Positions 17,439-26,795 are shown, numbered from the stretch's first letter. The stretch: DNA of 64,000 nt from PHAA01 sp963665865 (GCA_963665865.2 CAXXWF010000001.1:1488001-1552000); one strand, 5' to 3'. Translations and numbers: made by a program. The notes: generated by a model from the letters alone, not told the origin.

Positions 17439-18242
17439 ATGTTTAGAACGAATCGCTTTGTGGTGATACTCCTTTCCCTGATTATGCTTATAAGTGTGGC
17501 GGGCTGTGCCAAGCAGGCCGCTGCGCCCCCTGCCGCAGCTCCGGTTACTTTGACGGTCTCAGCAGCCGCCAGCTTGAAAACCGCCCTGGATGAAATTAAA
17601 GTGAATTATGCGACCGAAAAATCCAACGTAACCCTTTCCATTACTTATGCTGGTTCCGGTGCCTTGGAGACCCAGATCGAAAATGGTGCTCCTGTAGATC
17701 TGTTTATATCGGCAGCGACCAAGCAGGTAGACATGTTGAAAGCCAAAGGACTTATCTTAGAGGATACGACCAAAAACTTACTAGGGAATCAATTGGTTCT
17801 TGTCGTTCCCAATAATTCTACGGCTGACTTAAAAGATTTTCAAGGAGTTGCCACCAATGCAAGTATTAAAAGACTGGCTCTGGGCGAACCTAAGACCGTT
17901 CCTGCCGGCCAATATGCCACCGAAGTATTTACTAAACTCAATATACTTGATAGTATTACCCCTAAAGTAGTTTACGGCAAGGATGTTACCGAAGTTTTAA
18001 CTTGGGTGCAGACTGGTAATGCGGATGCTGGCGTTGTCTATGCCACCGATGCCAAAACCACGGACAAGGTTAAAGTTATAGCCACCGCCGGGGAAGATAC
18101 CCACTCACCTATCGTATATCCGGCAACAGTAATCAAAGCCAGTGCACACGAAGACACAGCTAAGGAGTTTTTGACCTACTTAAGCAGTGACAAAGCCAAA
18201 GCCGTATTTGAAAAGTATGGATTTACGGTTATCGCAAAATAA
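17439..18242 (+). CDS. modA: molybdate ABC transporter substrate-binding lipoprotein
   Basis: It captures molybdate (possibly tungstate) outside the membrane and delivers it to ModB. The signal peptide ends in the lipobox SVAGCAKQ. The mature domain follows the ModA pattern: LTVSAAASLKTALDEI, YAGSGALETQIENGAPVDLF, and a C-terminal VIKASAHEDTAKEFLTYL. It has 267 residues. ATG 17439 is chosen because TGGAGGA lies 7 bases upstream; ATG 17424 overlaps that site. It is the first gene of a modABC operon. Confidence 0.93.
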   Translation: MFRTNRFVVILLSLIMLISVAGCAKQAAAPPAAAPVTLTVSAAASLKTALDEIKVNYATEKSNVTLSITYAGSGALETQIENGAPVDLFISAATKQVDMLKAKGLILEDTTKNLLGNQLVLVVPNNSTADLKDFQGVATNASIKRLALGEPKTVPAGQYATEVFTKLNILDSITPKVVYGKDVTEVLTWVQTGNADAGVVYATDAKTTDKVKVIATAGEDTHSPIVYPATVIKASAHEDTAKEFLTYLSSDKAKAVFEKYGFTVIAK

Positions 18243-18265
18243 ATGGCGAGGAGATTGTTGTAGTA

Positions 18266-18943
18266 ATGGATTTGTCCCCTTTATGGATATCTCTGAAAAT
18301 TGCAGTAACCGCAACGTCAGCGACATTCTGTTTAGGTCTTGCCGCGGCATGGTTTGTCGCAGGATATCGAGGCAGGCTGAAGGGGTTAATTGACGCAGTC
18401 CTTACTTTGCCCCTAGTATTACCACCTACCGTAGTAGGCTTTTTTCTCCTCTTGCTTTTAGGAAGAAACGGTCCGGTAGGAAAGATCCTGAACGAATTGG
18501 GTACCTCGGTGATATTTACCTGGTGGGCAGCAGTAATGGCTGCGTCGGTTGTGGCATTTCCTTTAATGTACAAGACCACCCGTGGAGCCTTTGAACAGAT
18601 CGATGAGAATATTGTCCATGCCGCTCGTACCCTCGGGGTATCCGAATGGAAGGTGTTTTGGAAGGTAACCGTACCCCTGGCTGGGCCTGGAATCATAGCA
18701 GGAACGATTCTAGCTTTCGCTCGGGCGCTGGGTGAATTCGGAGCTACATTGATGGTGGCCGGCAATATGCCGGGCAAGACCCAGACGATTCCGGTTGCCA
18801 TCTTTTTCGCGGTTGAAGGTGGCGATATGAAAACAGCTTATACCTGGGTGCTTTTAATTTTTACCATTTCACTAGTCGCGATGACCTTGATGAATTACTG
18901 GATGGAATATCAAAGAAAACAAAGACGAGTAGGAATGAGATAA
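18266..18943 (+). CDS. modB: molybdate ABC transporter permease
   Basis: This is the integral membrane subunit through which molybdate crosses the membrane. It has 225 residues with about five hydrophobic segments (LWISLKIAVTATSATFCLGL; VILTLPLV-like segment near residue 50; AAVMAASVVAFPLMY; a final AYTWVLLIFTISLVAM). The cytoplasmic EAA-type coupling region is around FARALGEFGATLMVAGN. modC begins 1 base after its stop. Confidence 0.93.
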   Translation: MDLSPLWISLKIAVTATSATFCLGLAAAWFVAGYRGRLKGLIDAVLTLPLVLPPTVVGFFLLLLLGRNGPVGKILNELGTSVIFTWWAAVMAASVVAFPLMYKTTRGAFEQIDENIVHAARTLGVSEWKVFWKVTVPLAGPGIIAGTILAFARALGEFGATLMVAGNMPGKTQTIPVAIFFAVEGGDMKTAYTWVLLIFTISLVAMTLMNYWMEYQRKQRRVGMR

Positions 18944-18944
18944 T

Positions 18945-20012
18945 ATGGAATTAATTGTTGATATAAAGAAGAAACTTCCTGGATTCCTACTCAATGTGAA
19001 TTTTACGGTCGGCGCAGAGACCCTTGGTTTATTGGGAGCTTCAGGAGCGGGTAAAACTATGACTCTTCGCTGTATTGCCGGGATCGAGAAACCTGATAGC
19101 GGCAAGATTGTTTTGAATGGGCATGTGTTGTATGACTCCAAGAAAGGTATCAACCTTCCCAGCCGGAAAAGAAAAATAGGTTTCTTATTTCAAAATTACG
19201 CACTATTTCCGCACATGACAGTGGAAGAAAACATAGGATTTGGGCTGGGCGAACTTAGCAAGAGCCAAAGAAATGATATTGTCCACCGGCAGATCCAAAT
19301 GATAAAACTGGAAGACCTGAAAAGTAGATATCCCTTCCAATTGTCCGGAGGGCAACAACAGCGCGTAGCCCTGGCCCGGGCCATGGCTATTGAACCGCAG
19401 GCATTACTTTTGGATGAGCCTTTTTCGGCCCTGGATGATTATTTGCGAAGTCAGATGGTTAAACAATTGATAGAGACAACCTCCCATTATAAAGGAGTTA
19501 CTTTGTTCATTTCCCATAATGTAGAAGAGGTCTATAGGATATGCGGTCAGCTAGTAGTGTTAGCCGATGGACAAGTTGAGGCAGATGGGGAGAAAGAGTC
19601 TATCTTTTTGCAGCCTCCCTCTCTGGCGACGGCACGGATAACCGGCTGCAAGAACTTTTCTGCCGCCAGATTGCTGCCAACGGGTGAAGTTCAAGCATTG
19701 GATTGGGGCATTAAACTCAAAGCTCCTGAATCTATAAGTGCTACCGTTCAATATGTAGGATTTAGGGCTCTTACCATCAGCCAAGCGGTCGGATCTGACC
19801 CTGAAAACGTTTTCCATTGCTGGCCCAGTGTCACCAGCGAGACTCCCTTCGGAATGACAGTATATCTGTCACTGGAAAGAATACCGATAGATTCAGAGGA
19901 TTATCACGTGCAGTGGGAGATGCCCAAAGAGCAATGGCTAAAACTCAAAGACCAACCTCTCCCCTGGAGTGTCTATTTAAATCCCGAAAAACTTATTCTC
20001 GTTGACCGATAA
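18945..20012 (+). CDS. modC: molybdate ABC transporter ATP-binding protein
   Basis: The ATPase subunit powers molybdate import. Walker A is GASGAGKTM (residues 30-38), the Q-loop region is LFQNYALFPHMTV, the signature is LSGGQQQRVALARA, and Walker B is LLLDEPFSALDD. The C-terminal 120 residues resemble a molybdate-binding MOP/TOBE domain, typical of ModC. It has 355 residues. It is followed by a hairpin (20085-20116) and convergent mop. Confidence 0.94.
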   Translation: MELIVDIKKKLPGFLLNVNFTVGAETLGLLGASGAGKTMTLRCIAGIEKPDSGKIVLNGHVLYDSKKGINLPSRKRKIGFLFQNYALFPHMTVEENIGFGLGELSKSQRNDIVHRQIQMIKLEDLKSRYPFQLSGGQQQRVALARAMAIEPQALLLDEPFSALDDYLRSQMVKQLIETTSHYKGVTLFISHNVEEVYRICGQLVVLADGQVEADGEKESIFLQPPSLATARITGCKNFSAARLLPTGEVQALDWGIKLKAPESISATVQYVGFRALTISQAVGSDPENVFHCWPSVTSETPFGMTVYLSLERIPIDSEDYHVQWEMPKEQWLKLKDQPLPWSVYLNPEKLILVDR

Positions 20013-20084
20013 ATTTCCCTTATTGCCTGACTCTTATAAATAGCTATGGCTTTTATCTGATATTAATGACCCCGAGATGAAACA

Positions 20085-20116
20085 GGCTCCCTCCGCATTC
20101 AGGAAGGAGCCTATTA
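20085..20116. terminator. candidate bidirectional terminator between modC and mop
   Basis: AGGCTCCCTCC pairs with GGAAGGAGCCT (11 bp, one G-U) with a short loop. Neither side has a strong T-run, so termination efficiency is uncertain. Its position between two convergent genes fits a shared terminator. Confidence 0.45.
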
Positions 20117-20137
20117 TCACAAACATTACCGACATAA

Positions 20138-20350
20138 TTAGTGCTCGACTGCTATCATGACACTAGAGGCTTTGACAACCGCATAGACTTGCTTACCGAT
20201 CGCTAGGCCCAATGTGTCAGCTGAGTTCTTGGTAATGATACTTACCACCTCTGTGCCTCCGGGGAGTTCAATCACAACCTCAGTATTAACTGCTCCGGGA
20301 GTAATGCTCTTAACCTTTCCCTGCAACTGGTTCCGCGCGCTAATTCTCAT
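20138..20350 (-). CDS. mop: molybdenum-pterin/molybdate-binding protein (molbindin)
   Basis: A 70-residue protein made of a single MOP/TOBE domain: MRISARNQLQGKVKSITPGA at the start, VIELPGG in the middle, and VYAVVKASSVMIAVE at the end. These proteins oligomerise and bind molybdate or tungstate in the cytoplasm as buffer or store. A GGAGGAAAC site precedes ATG 20350. It is convergent with modC and divergent from the regulator at 20721. Confidence 0.92.
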   Translation of the reverse strand: MRISARNQLQGKVKSITPGAVNTEVVIELPGGTEVVSIITKNSADTLGLAIGKQVYAVVKASSVMIAVEH

Positions 20351-20720
20351 GTTGTTTCCTCCTTTTGGATTTAATAAGGGTACATTTTTAGTATAACACT
20401 ATCCAAAAGCAGTTCAAAGTAACGGGAGGATATTTATGGCAGAATAGACTTGCTAAAAATCAGCTAAATTGACATATATATTGCTGCTTTTAGAATTGTA
20501 GATATGTCACCCTACTCAATAAGTTAAGAGTAGGGAACATATTATTTTATTGTGGTTAATAGCTTTTTAGCGGATTTGTGCATACAGCCAGACAATACTG
20601 TTATAATATTTCTTAGATAACAACGTTTATAATGTTTTATAACTTGCAGTGTATTGGTGTTGGTTGATATTATGTTTTATATAATTGGTAAAATGGCTGG
20701 AACTTGAAAGGAGAGTAAAT
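20351..20720. promoter_or_regulatory. intergenic region between mop and the HTH/PBP regulator
   Basis: This 370-base AT-rich region holds no gene I can support. An extended -10, TGTTATAAT (20599-20607), is the best promoter candidate for the rightward regulator. Two AT-rich imperfect palindromes follow, around AACGTTTATAATGTTTT (about 20623-20640) and ATATTATGTTTTATATAAT (about 20668-20686); they could be operator sites but match no consensus I can name. Confidence 0.35.
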
Positions 20721-21680
20721 GTGGCGGACAACACAGTCTTAACACCTCAAGAAGTAGCTGATATTTTGAAAATTGCCAAAAATACTGTTTATGAGCTAAT
20801 TAAAAGAGGAGAGTTGAATGGGTATAGGGTTGGCAACAAAGTAAGAGTTGATGTTGAGGATGTTGAAGAGTATAAAAATAGAACCAAAACAATTAAACAG
20901 GGCAATGCAGCTAAGGGGAGTGATTCCACACAGGTACGCGCAATATCATTGTTCAATGAGGAAGTTCCGAGAAATAATGAATTTGTTATTTGCGGACAGG
21001 ATGTCATGCTGGATATCTTATCAAGATATCTGCAAATGCATCCCAAGGGAGTGCCAGCTTTGCGTTCCTATGTAGGTAGTTACAACGGTCTGTACTCCTT
21101 ATATCATGGACATGTCCAAGTAGCCACCGCCCACCTCTGGGATGGAGACAGCGGACAATATAACATTCCTTTCGTCAGAAGGATGCTGCCAGGTATTCCC
21201 GCGGTTATTATTCACCTGGCTTGCCGGACACAGGGATTTTATGTAGCTAAGAATAATCCCAAGGGTATAGAAGGCTGGGAAGATTTAAGAAGAAATGATA
21301 TAACCATGATTAATCGGGAAAAAGGCAGCGGGACTAGGGTCTTGCTGGATGAACATTTGAGAAAATTGGGGATATCATCCGAAAAATTAAATGGATACAA
21401 ACAAGAGAGTACGTCGCACCTTGCCGTTGCTAGTATGGTTTCACGCGGTGTTGCCGATTTCGGCATTGGGAACGAAAAAACGAGTCAACAGGTAAAAGAA
21501 ATTGATTTTATACCGCTTCAGGCGGAGAGATATGAATTGGTTATAAAAAAGGAAGATCAGAAGAAAGCCCCCTTTGAGGCTGTTATTGAAATTCTCCGTT
21601 CCCAAGAATTCCGAATTGAATTAGAGGGAATCGGCGGTTATGATCTGCGGGAAATCGGTGTAATTGTGGCAGAAACTTAA
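20721..21680 (+). CDS. HTH transcriptional regulator with periplasmic-binding-protein-like domain
   Basis: An excisionase/MerR-type helix-turn-helix at residues 5-45 (LTPQEVADILKIAKNTVYEL, then IKRGELNGYRVGNKVRV) is fused to a PBP-like domain (residues about 95-310) with GSYNGLYSLYHGHVQVATAH and REKGSGTRVLLDEHLRKLGI. Such fusions are typical molybdate/tungstate-sensing regulators, and the position beside mop and modABC supports that role. This is inferred. GTG 20721 is chosen because AAAGGAG is 7 bases upstream. A decayed paralogue lies at 16862-17222, on the far side of modABC. Confidence 0.85.
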   Translation: MADNTVLTPQEVADILKIAKNTVYELIKRGELNGYRVGNKVRVDVEDVEEYKNRTKTIKQGNAAKGSDSTQVRAISLFNEEVPRNNEFVICGQDVMLDILSRYLQMHPKGVPALRSYVGSYNGLYSLYHGHVQVATAHLWDGDSGQYNIPFVRRMLPGIPAVIIHLACRTQGFYVAKNNPKGIEGWEDLRRNDITMINREKGSGTRVLLDEHLRKLGISSEKLNGYKQESTSHLAVASMVSRGVADFGIGNEKTSQQVKEIDFIPLQAERYELVIKKEDQKKAPFEAVIEILRSQEFRIELEGIGGYDLREIGVIVAET

Positions 21681-21700
21681 CCAAACTTGCATTACATTAT

Positions 21701-21729
21701 CATGAGAGCACGGCTCTCATTTTTTTTTG
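21701..21729 (+). terminator. Rho-independent terminator after the HTH/PBP regulator
   Basis: ATGAGAGC pairs with GCTCTCAT over a 3-base loop, followed by nine T residues. Confidence 0.9.
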
Positions 21730-21771
21730 GCCCCATATTACAACGTGGTACCTGATTAATGGGACAGACAC

Positions 21772-21796
21772 AGCTCTGCTCAAAGTACATATAATG
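21772..21796 (+). promoter_or_regulatory. possible mother-cell (SigK-like) promoter of dpaA
   Basis: CATATAATG at 21788-21796 resembles the CATANNNTA -10 of SigK, with an AC doublet roughly 16 bases upstream. In Bacillus the dpaA operon is SigK-dependent. The match here is incomplete, so this is a weak prediction. Confidence 0.3.
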
Positions 21797-21841
21797 CTAT
21801 TAACTATAGTCACAAAGAAATAAGCCGGAGGAGGGCTAAGT

Positions 21842-22756
21842 GTGTGTTCAATTCTTTCTGGAATAAAAATTGCGGTACTAGGGGGGGATGAGAGGGAACT
21901 GATTCTGGTGGCAGAATTGGTTAAGACAGGGGCTACGGTGGTGGTGGCTGGATTTCCTCGTGATAAGGTGTGTCACGGAGCTTTTGTCGTCAATAGTGTG
22001 GAAGAAGCCTGTAAGGATATAGAAGTGCTTATATTGCCATTGCCTGGTACCAATGAAAAAGGGGTGATAAGGGCAGTATTTGCTGAACAGGAACTTCAAT
22101 TAACCGAAAAGGCGGTTGCTAGTATTGCGAGTAATGGACTTATCATCATAGGGTCGGCTAGAAAATTCCTTAAAGAATGGACGTCCAAATACAAATTGAA
22201 CCTGCTGGAAATTGTGGAGATGGATGACGTTGCCATTCTAAACTCAATTCCAACCGCAGAAGGTGCGATCCAGATTGCGATGGAAGAGACTGACATCACT
22301 ATTCACGGTAGTAAGACCTGTGTAATTGGCTTTGGGCGAGTGGGCATAACCATGGCTCGAACCTTAAAAGCTTTAGGTTCAGATGTTACAATAGTTGCCA
22401 GAAATCCAGGACAGTTGGCTCGGGCATACGAAATGGGATGTAATCGGGCTGGATATGATGACCTCCACGAAATTATGAATCACACCGACATTGTTTTTAA
22501 TACGGTTCCAACTATGATACTGAACAGCAGCATATTAAAATATGCTAATCCCGACGTACTAATTATTGATCTTGCTACTCAACCTGGCGGGACCGATTTT
22601 GAAGCCGCCAATACCTTTGGCTTGAAAGCCATCTTAGCCCCCGGACTTCCCGGCAAAGTCGCTCCGGTTTATGCCGGCAAAATTCTGGCCGAGGTTATAC
22701 CTCGGTTGATCATGACCCAACATGGTAAATACCAAAAAGACCTGCTTTATGGTTAA
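21842..22756 (+). CDS. dpaA: dipicolinate synthase subunit A
   Basis: With DpaB it oxidises dihydrodipicolinate to dipicolinic acid, which is loaded with Ca2+ into the spore core. The 304-residue protein has an N-terminal dehydrogenase-like domain (IKIAVLGGDERELILVAEL) and a second Rossmann motif, CVIGFGRVGITMARTLKALG, near residue 160. GTG 21842 follows GGAGGAGG. It starts the conserved spoVFA-spoVFB-asd-dapG-dapA block and marks the organism as a spore former. Confidence 0.95.
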   Translation: MCSILSGIKIAVLGGDERELILVAELVKTGATVVVAGFPRDKVCHGAFVVNSVEEACKDIEVLILPLPGTNEKGVIRAVFAEQELQLTEKAVASIASNGLIIIGSARKFLKEWTSKYKLNLLEIVEMDDVAILNSIPTAEGAIQIAMEETDITIHGSKTCVIGFGRVGITMARTLKALGSDVTIVARNPGQLARAYEMGCNRAGYDDLHEIMNHTDIVFNTVPTMILNSSILKYANPDVLIIDLATQPGGTDFEAANTFGLKAILAPGLPGKVAPVYAGKILAEVIPRLIMTQHGKYQKDLLYG

Positions 22757-22772
22757 CAAGGAGGTGTAAATA

Positions 22773-23369
22773 GTGCATGTGGAAAGATTAACTGGTGTAA
22801 GAATCGGTGTAGTATTGACTGGTTCACATTGTACCATGGGTGAAGCTCTGCCCCAAATCGACAAACTTAAAGCCGAGGGCGCGGAAATTTACCCTATCAT
22901 CTCCTATACGGTTGATCAAACCGATAACAGATTCTATAAAGTCGCTGATCTGAAAAACTATCTAGAACAGATAACCGACCAACCAATTATTAATACGATC
23001 GTTGCTGCTGAACCCATAGGTCCGCAAAAGAAACTTGATGCCGTCGTAGTTATACCGGCTACCGGCAATACTATAGCCAAATTAGCCAATGGTATTGTAG
23101 ATACCCCGGCTCTGATGGCCATCAAAGCCCATCTAAGGAATCAGCGGCCGGTAGTCATTGCCATTTCGACCAATGACGCTCTGGGTATAAATGCCCGCAA
23201 TCTCGGATTACTTCTAAATATGAAAAATATTTATTTTGTGCCTTTTCGCCAGGATGATCCCTATCAAAAATCGAATTCCTTGCTCGCCAATCTGGAGCTG
23301 GTGGTTGATACTACAATATGCGCCTTGCAAGGGAAACAAATTCAACCACTTTTATTAGGAGCGTTGTAG
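22773..23369 (+). CDS. dpaB: dipicolinate synthase subunit B
   Basis: This is the flavoprotein-like subunit of dipicolinate synthase. The 198-residue protein shows the flavoprotein family pattern: RIGVVLTGSHCTMGEALPQI at the start, VVIPATGNTIAKLANGI near residue 90, and AISTNDALGINARNLGLLL. GTG 22773 follows AAGGAGG, 16 bases after dpaA, so the two are co-transcribed. Confidence 0.95.
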   Translation: MHVERLTGVRIGVVLTGSHCTMGEALPQIDKLKAEGAEIYPIISYTVDQTDNRFYKVADLKNYLEQITDQPIINTIVAAEPIGPQKKLDAVVVIPATGNTIAKLANGIVDTPALMAIKAHLRNQRPVVIAISTNDALGINARNLGLLLNMKNIYFVPFRQDDPYQKSNSLLANLELVVDTTICALQGKQIQPLLLGAL

Positions 23370-23437
23370 TTGCCTGATAAGTTGTGTTAAAATATTAGGA
23401 TAAAATTATTGACAACAGGCAGGCGGGGGGTTTAGTT

Positions 23438-24454
23438 TTGGCACATGGCTTAAAATTGGCAGTAGTAGGAGCTACAGGTGCAGTAGGGCAGGAAATGCTT
23501 AAAGTTTTAGAGGAAAGAGACTTTAAAGTCGAAGAGATTCTATGTTTGGCTGACCCGCGTGAAGCGGGGACTAAGCTAAAATACAAAGGTGAAACCATTA
23601 TTGTTAGGCAAGTCGATGCTGATGCATTTAAACAATCGGACCTGGCTTTGTTCGCAGTAGGAAGCGATATTAGCCTCCAATTGGCGCCTATGGCTGTAGA
23701 AAACAACTGTGTAGTCATTGATAACAGCTATGCTTTTCGTTTGGATGAGAGTGTACCTCTGGTGGTACCAGAGGTTAACCCCCTGGATATAGGTCTCCAT
23801 CAGGGGATTATTGCTAATCCAAATTGCTCGACGATCATAATGGTGGTGGCAATCAATCCTATACACCTGGCCGCTGGCATTAAAAGAGTGGTAGTATCCA
23901 CCTACCAGGCAGTTTCAGGTGCAGGTATAGCAGGCCTTAATGAACTGGAGATCAGCACCCGCAATTATTTGGAACATCGCGAAATAACTCCAGAAGTCTT
24001 TCAATATCAGATTGCCTTTAATTTGATACCTCATATAGATGTCTTTGTGGATGATAATTATACCCGGGAAGAAATGAAAATGGTCTGGGAAACCAGAAAA
24101 ATCATGCATGCCCCTGATTTAAAGATTGCGCCGACTGCAGTAAGAGTACCGGTATTCAGAAGTCATTCCGAATCTATTAATTTGGAAACTGAGAAGCATC
24201 TGAGTATCGAAGAAGTTAGACGAATACTAGCTGAGGCACCTGGGGTGATAGTGCAGGATAATCCTCAAGCTAATATATACCCGATGCCCCTTTATACTTC
24301 CAATAAGGATGAGGTGTTTGTGGGTAGGATTAGAGAGGATTTGTCGGTTGAAAATGGTTTAGCGCTTTGGGTGGCAGCCGATCAGATTAGAAAGGGCGCG
24401 GCCACCAATGCTATCCAAATAGCGGAGATAGTTGCTGATAAAAACCTATATTAG
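23438..24454 (+). CDS. asd: aspartate-semialdehyde dehydrogenase
   Basis: It reduces aspartyl phosphate to aspartate semialdehyde, feeding diaminopimelate, dipicolinate, threonine and methionine. The NADP-binding VVGATGAVGQEML is at the N-terminus, the catalytic Cys is in NPNCSTIIMVVA near residue 129, and STYQAVSGAGIAG follows. It has 338 residues. The start is TTG 23438 after a GCGGGGGG site; no in-frame ATG is better placed. It precedes aspartokinase by 12 bases. Confidence 0.95.
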   Translation: MAHGLKLAVVGATGAVGQEMLKVLEERDFKVEEILCLADPREAGTKLKYKGETIIVRQVDADAFKQSDLALFAVGSDISLQLAPMAVENNCVVIDNSYAFRLDESVPLVVPEVNPLDIGLHQGIIANPNCSTIIMVVAINPIHLAAGIKRVVVSTYQAVSGAGIAGLNELEISTRNYLEHREITPEVFQYQIAFNLIPHIDVFVDDNYTREEMKMVWETRKIMHAPDLKIAPTAVRVPVFRSHSESINLETEKHLSIEEVRRILAEAPGVIVQDNPQANIYPMPLYTSNKDEVFVGRIREDLSVENGLALWVAADQIRKGAATNAIQIAEIVADKNLY

Positions 24455-24466
24455 GAAGTGTATAAA

Positions 24467-25696
24467 TTGAGGATTTTGGTTCAGAAGTTTGGCGGAACAT
24501 CACTGGCCACTACCGAATTGAGATCAAGGGTGTGCGATATCATTGCCGCCGCTAGGCAGGCAGACTTTGCCCCGGTGGTAGTGGTTTCGGCAATGGGCAG
24601 GGAAAGCGCTGCCTATGCTACAGATACGCTGCTCAATCTGATTAAGGAAGTAAATCCTGACCCATTACCTCGTGAATTAGACATATTATTGTCCTGTGGT
24701 GAGACTATTTGCGGAGTTCTGCTGGCCAATCAGCTTAGTGCCCAGGGAATAAAAGCGCGGTTTCTTACCGGTGAACAAGCCGGAATTGTGACTGACGGTA
24801 ATTATGGAAATGCTCATATCCGCTATGTGAATCCGCAAAAGATTTTGGAGTGCATAGAGAATGGTCTGGTTGCCGTAGTAGCGGGTTTCCAAGGCATAGG
24901 TGAGAACGGCGATTTGAACACTCTGGGTCGGGGGGGCAGCGATACTACGGCCAGCGCCCTGGGGGTGGCATTGAATGCTGAGTTCATAGATATTTATACT
25001 GATGTGGAAGGTGTCATGACAGCTGACCCGCGCATCGTAGAAAATGCCCGGTTACTGGATTCCGTCAATTATAATGAGATCTGTCAATTGGCGCGGGATG
25101 GGGCCAAAGTAGTCCATCCGCGGGCTATTGAAATAGCCATGCAAAAAGGGATTCCGCTCCGGATAAGGTCTACTTTTTCAGATTCATTGGGGACCATGGT
25201 CGCGAATAGGGTTGATAAGATTGATGAACCGGTAAAAATCATAAGTGACCGGTTAATTACGGGAATTACCTATACATCCAACATTGCCCAGATAAAAATT
25301 ACTACCGCTGGTGTGGAAAAAAAGAACCGCACCGAGTTAAAGGTATTTAAAGCCATGGCCAAGGCAGGGGTAAGTGTCGATTTCATTACAGTTCAGCCCC
25401 AAGCCATCATGTTTACGGTTAATTATGACAAGGCTATGAAGACCAATGAAATTTTGCGCGGCCTTGATCTGATTCCGGAAATAGAGTTTAATTGTGCCAA
25501 GGTAGCTATTGTGGGAGCGGCGATGACCGGTATACCGGGTGTAATGTATAAGGTTGTGGAAGCCATGGCCGAAAATGATATTGCGATATTACAGTCCGGT
25601 GATTCATATACTAACATTTGGTGTTTGGTGAACAAAGAAGATATGAATAAGGCGGTGCAGGCTTTACACGATAAATTTGAACTGGGAAATGATTAG
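24467..25696 (+). CDS. dapG: aspartate kinase with C-terminal ACT domains
   Basis: It phosphorylates aspartate, the first step of the aspartate family pathway. The start region VQKFGGTSLA and GRGGSDTTASALG (near residue 160) mark the amino-acid kinase fold. Two ACT regulatory domains follow residue 260 (ITYTSNIAQIKITTAGVE; CAKVAIVGAAMTGIPGVMYK). About 409 residues and the operon position match B. subtilis DapG, the diaminopimelate-sensitive isozyme; the effector is inferred. TTG 24467 is preferred over GTG 24458 because TAGGAAG would overlap the latter. Confidence 0.94.
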   Translation: MRILVQKFGGTSLATTELRSRVCDIIAAARQADFAPVVVVSAMGRESAAYATDTLLNLIKEVNPDPLPRELDILLSCGETICGVLLANQLSAQGIKARFLTGEQAGIVTDGNYGNAHIRYVNPQKILECIENGLVAVVAGFQGIGENGDLNTLGRGGSDTTASALGVALNAEFIDIYTDVEGVMTADPRIVENARLLDSVNYNEICQLARDGAKVVHPRAIEIAMQKGIPLRIRSTFSDSLGTMVANRVDKIDEPVKIISDRLITGITYTSNIAQIKITTAGVEKKNRTELKVFKAMAKAGVSVDFITVQPQAIMFTVNYDKAMKTNEILRGLDLIPEIEFNCAKVAIVGAAMTGIPGVMYKVVEAMAENDIAILQSGDSYTNIWCLVNKEDMNKAVQALHDKFELGND

Positions 25697-25719
25697 CATG
25701 AGAAGGTGGCGAAAAAATA

Positions 25720-26595
25720 ATGACTCTTAAAATGTATACGGCCATGATAACGCCCTATCATCCTGATTTGCAGGTGAATTATGAACGGGCAGGTGAAATC
25801 GCCGAGTATTTAGTCGCCAATGACAGCGACGGAATTGTTGTCAGTGGAACAACCGGCGAATCACCGGTATTGAAGCAAGATGAAAAACTACGCTTGTTTG
25901 CCGAAGTGAAAGCTAAAGTCGGGGATAGCATTGAGGTTTGGGCTGGCACCGGTTCCTATGATACGCAGGGTTCTATACGTCTGAGCATGGCTGCCGAGAA
26001 GACTGGCGTAGACGGGCTTCTGCTGGTAACTCCATATTATAGTAAGCCTTCCCAGGAGGGGCTTTATCAACATTTTAAAGCCATTGCGGAGAGTGTATCT
26101 ATCCCGATTATGCTCTACAACATTCCCGGACGTACCGGAACTAATATGCTGCCGGAAACGGTGGCGCGCCTGTCAGCAATAGAAAACATTACAGCTATTA
26201 AGGAATCCAGCGGCATGATGGATCAGATGTCACTGTTAAGAAATATGCTGCCGGAGACTATGGCTATATATTCGGGTGATGATTCCCTTACACTGCCCAT
26301 GCTGGCCCTTGGCGCGGCGGGAGTAGTTAGTATTGCATCCCATGTGGTAGGTAAAGAGATAAAAGAGATGCTGAATTATTTTGCCGCCGGCGAGGTAAAA
26401 CGGGCGCAGGAACTCCATAATCAGCTCTTCAACATGTTTAAAGGGTTGTTCATTACAACCAATCCGGTACCGGTGAAAGAAGCGTTAAATATTTTAGGAA
26501 TGGATGTCGGGGGACTGAGATTGCCTTTGTGTCAAGCTAATGAAGCGGAAATAATTCAGCTGCGACAGTTGCTGGTTAGTTATCATTTAACATAA
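25720..26595 (+). CDS. dapA: 4-hydroxy-tetrahydrodipicolinate synthase
   Basis: It condenses pyruvate with aspartate semialdehyde. GTTGESPVL near residue 45 and YNIPGRTGTN near residue 135 are the substrate motifs, and the Schiff-base Lys is in AIKESSG near residue 163. It has 291 residues, complete. It closes the dpaA-dpaB-asd-dapG-dapA operon; a terminator split by a repeat element follows. Confidence 0.96.
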   Translation: MTLKMYTAMITPYHPDLQVNYERAGEIAEYLVANDSDGIVVSGTTGESPVLKQDEKLRLFAEVKAKVGDSIEVWAGTGSYDTQGSIRLSMAAEKTGVDGLLLVTPYYSKPSQEGLYQHFKAIAESVSIPIMLYNIPGRTGTNMLPETVARLSAIENITAIKESSGMMDQMSLLRNMLPETMAIYSGDDSLTLPMLALGAAGVVSIASHVVGKEIKEMLNYFAAGEVKRAQELHNQLFNMFKGLFITTNPVPVKEALNILGMDVGGLRLPLCQANEAEIIQLRQLLVSYHLT

Positions 26596-26630
26596 TAATT
26601 TACAGTTGGATTATATCAATTACTTAAGAA

Positions 26631-26657
26631 AAATGGACCTGCAAAGGTTCATTTCAG
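26631..26657 (+). terminator. terminator hairpin after dapA, left copy
   Basis: AAATGGACC and GGTTCATTT pair to form a hairpin with a short T tail. A near-identical hairpin with a better T tail lies at 26796-26820, on the other side of repeat element B1, so the terminator appears duplicated (22 of 24 positions identical). Confidence 0.7.
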
Positions 26658-26795
26658 GCCGTCAAAAAAGCCCAATAGCTGCGTTATTAACTAAAGCCCG
26701 TTCAATCAACGTACTTATGTATGTCTCAATCACGGGCTTTTATTAATGCCTTGCTCTTGAACTTTTTTGCTCGGCCTGACCTGATCGACACTCTG
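26655..26795. repeat. terminator-nested inverted-repeat element, family B, copy B1
   Basis: About 141 bp bounded by CAGGCCGTCAAAAAAG and CTTTTTTGCTCGGCCTG inverted ends and followed by GATCGACACTCTG. Internally it carries AATAGCTGCGTTATTAAC and a long imperfect palindrome (AAAGCCCG...CGGGCTTT). It lies between two copies of the dapA terminator hairpin. It has no coding capacity. Related copies are at 45161 and 49261. Confidence 0.88.
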
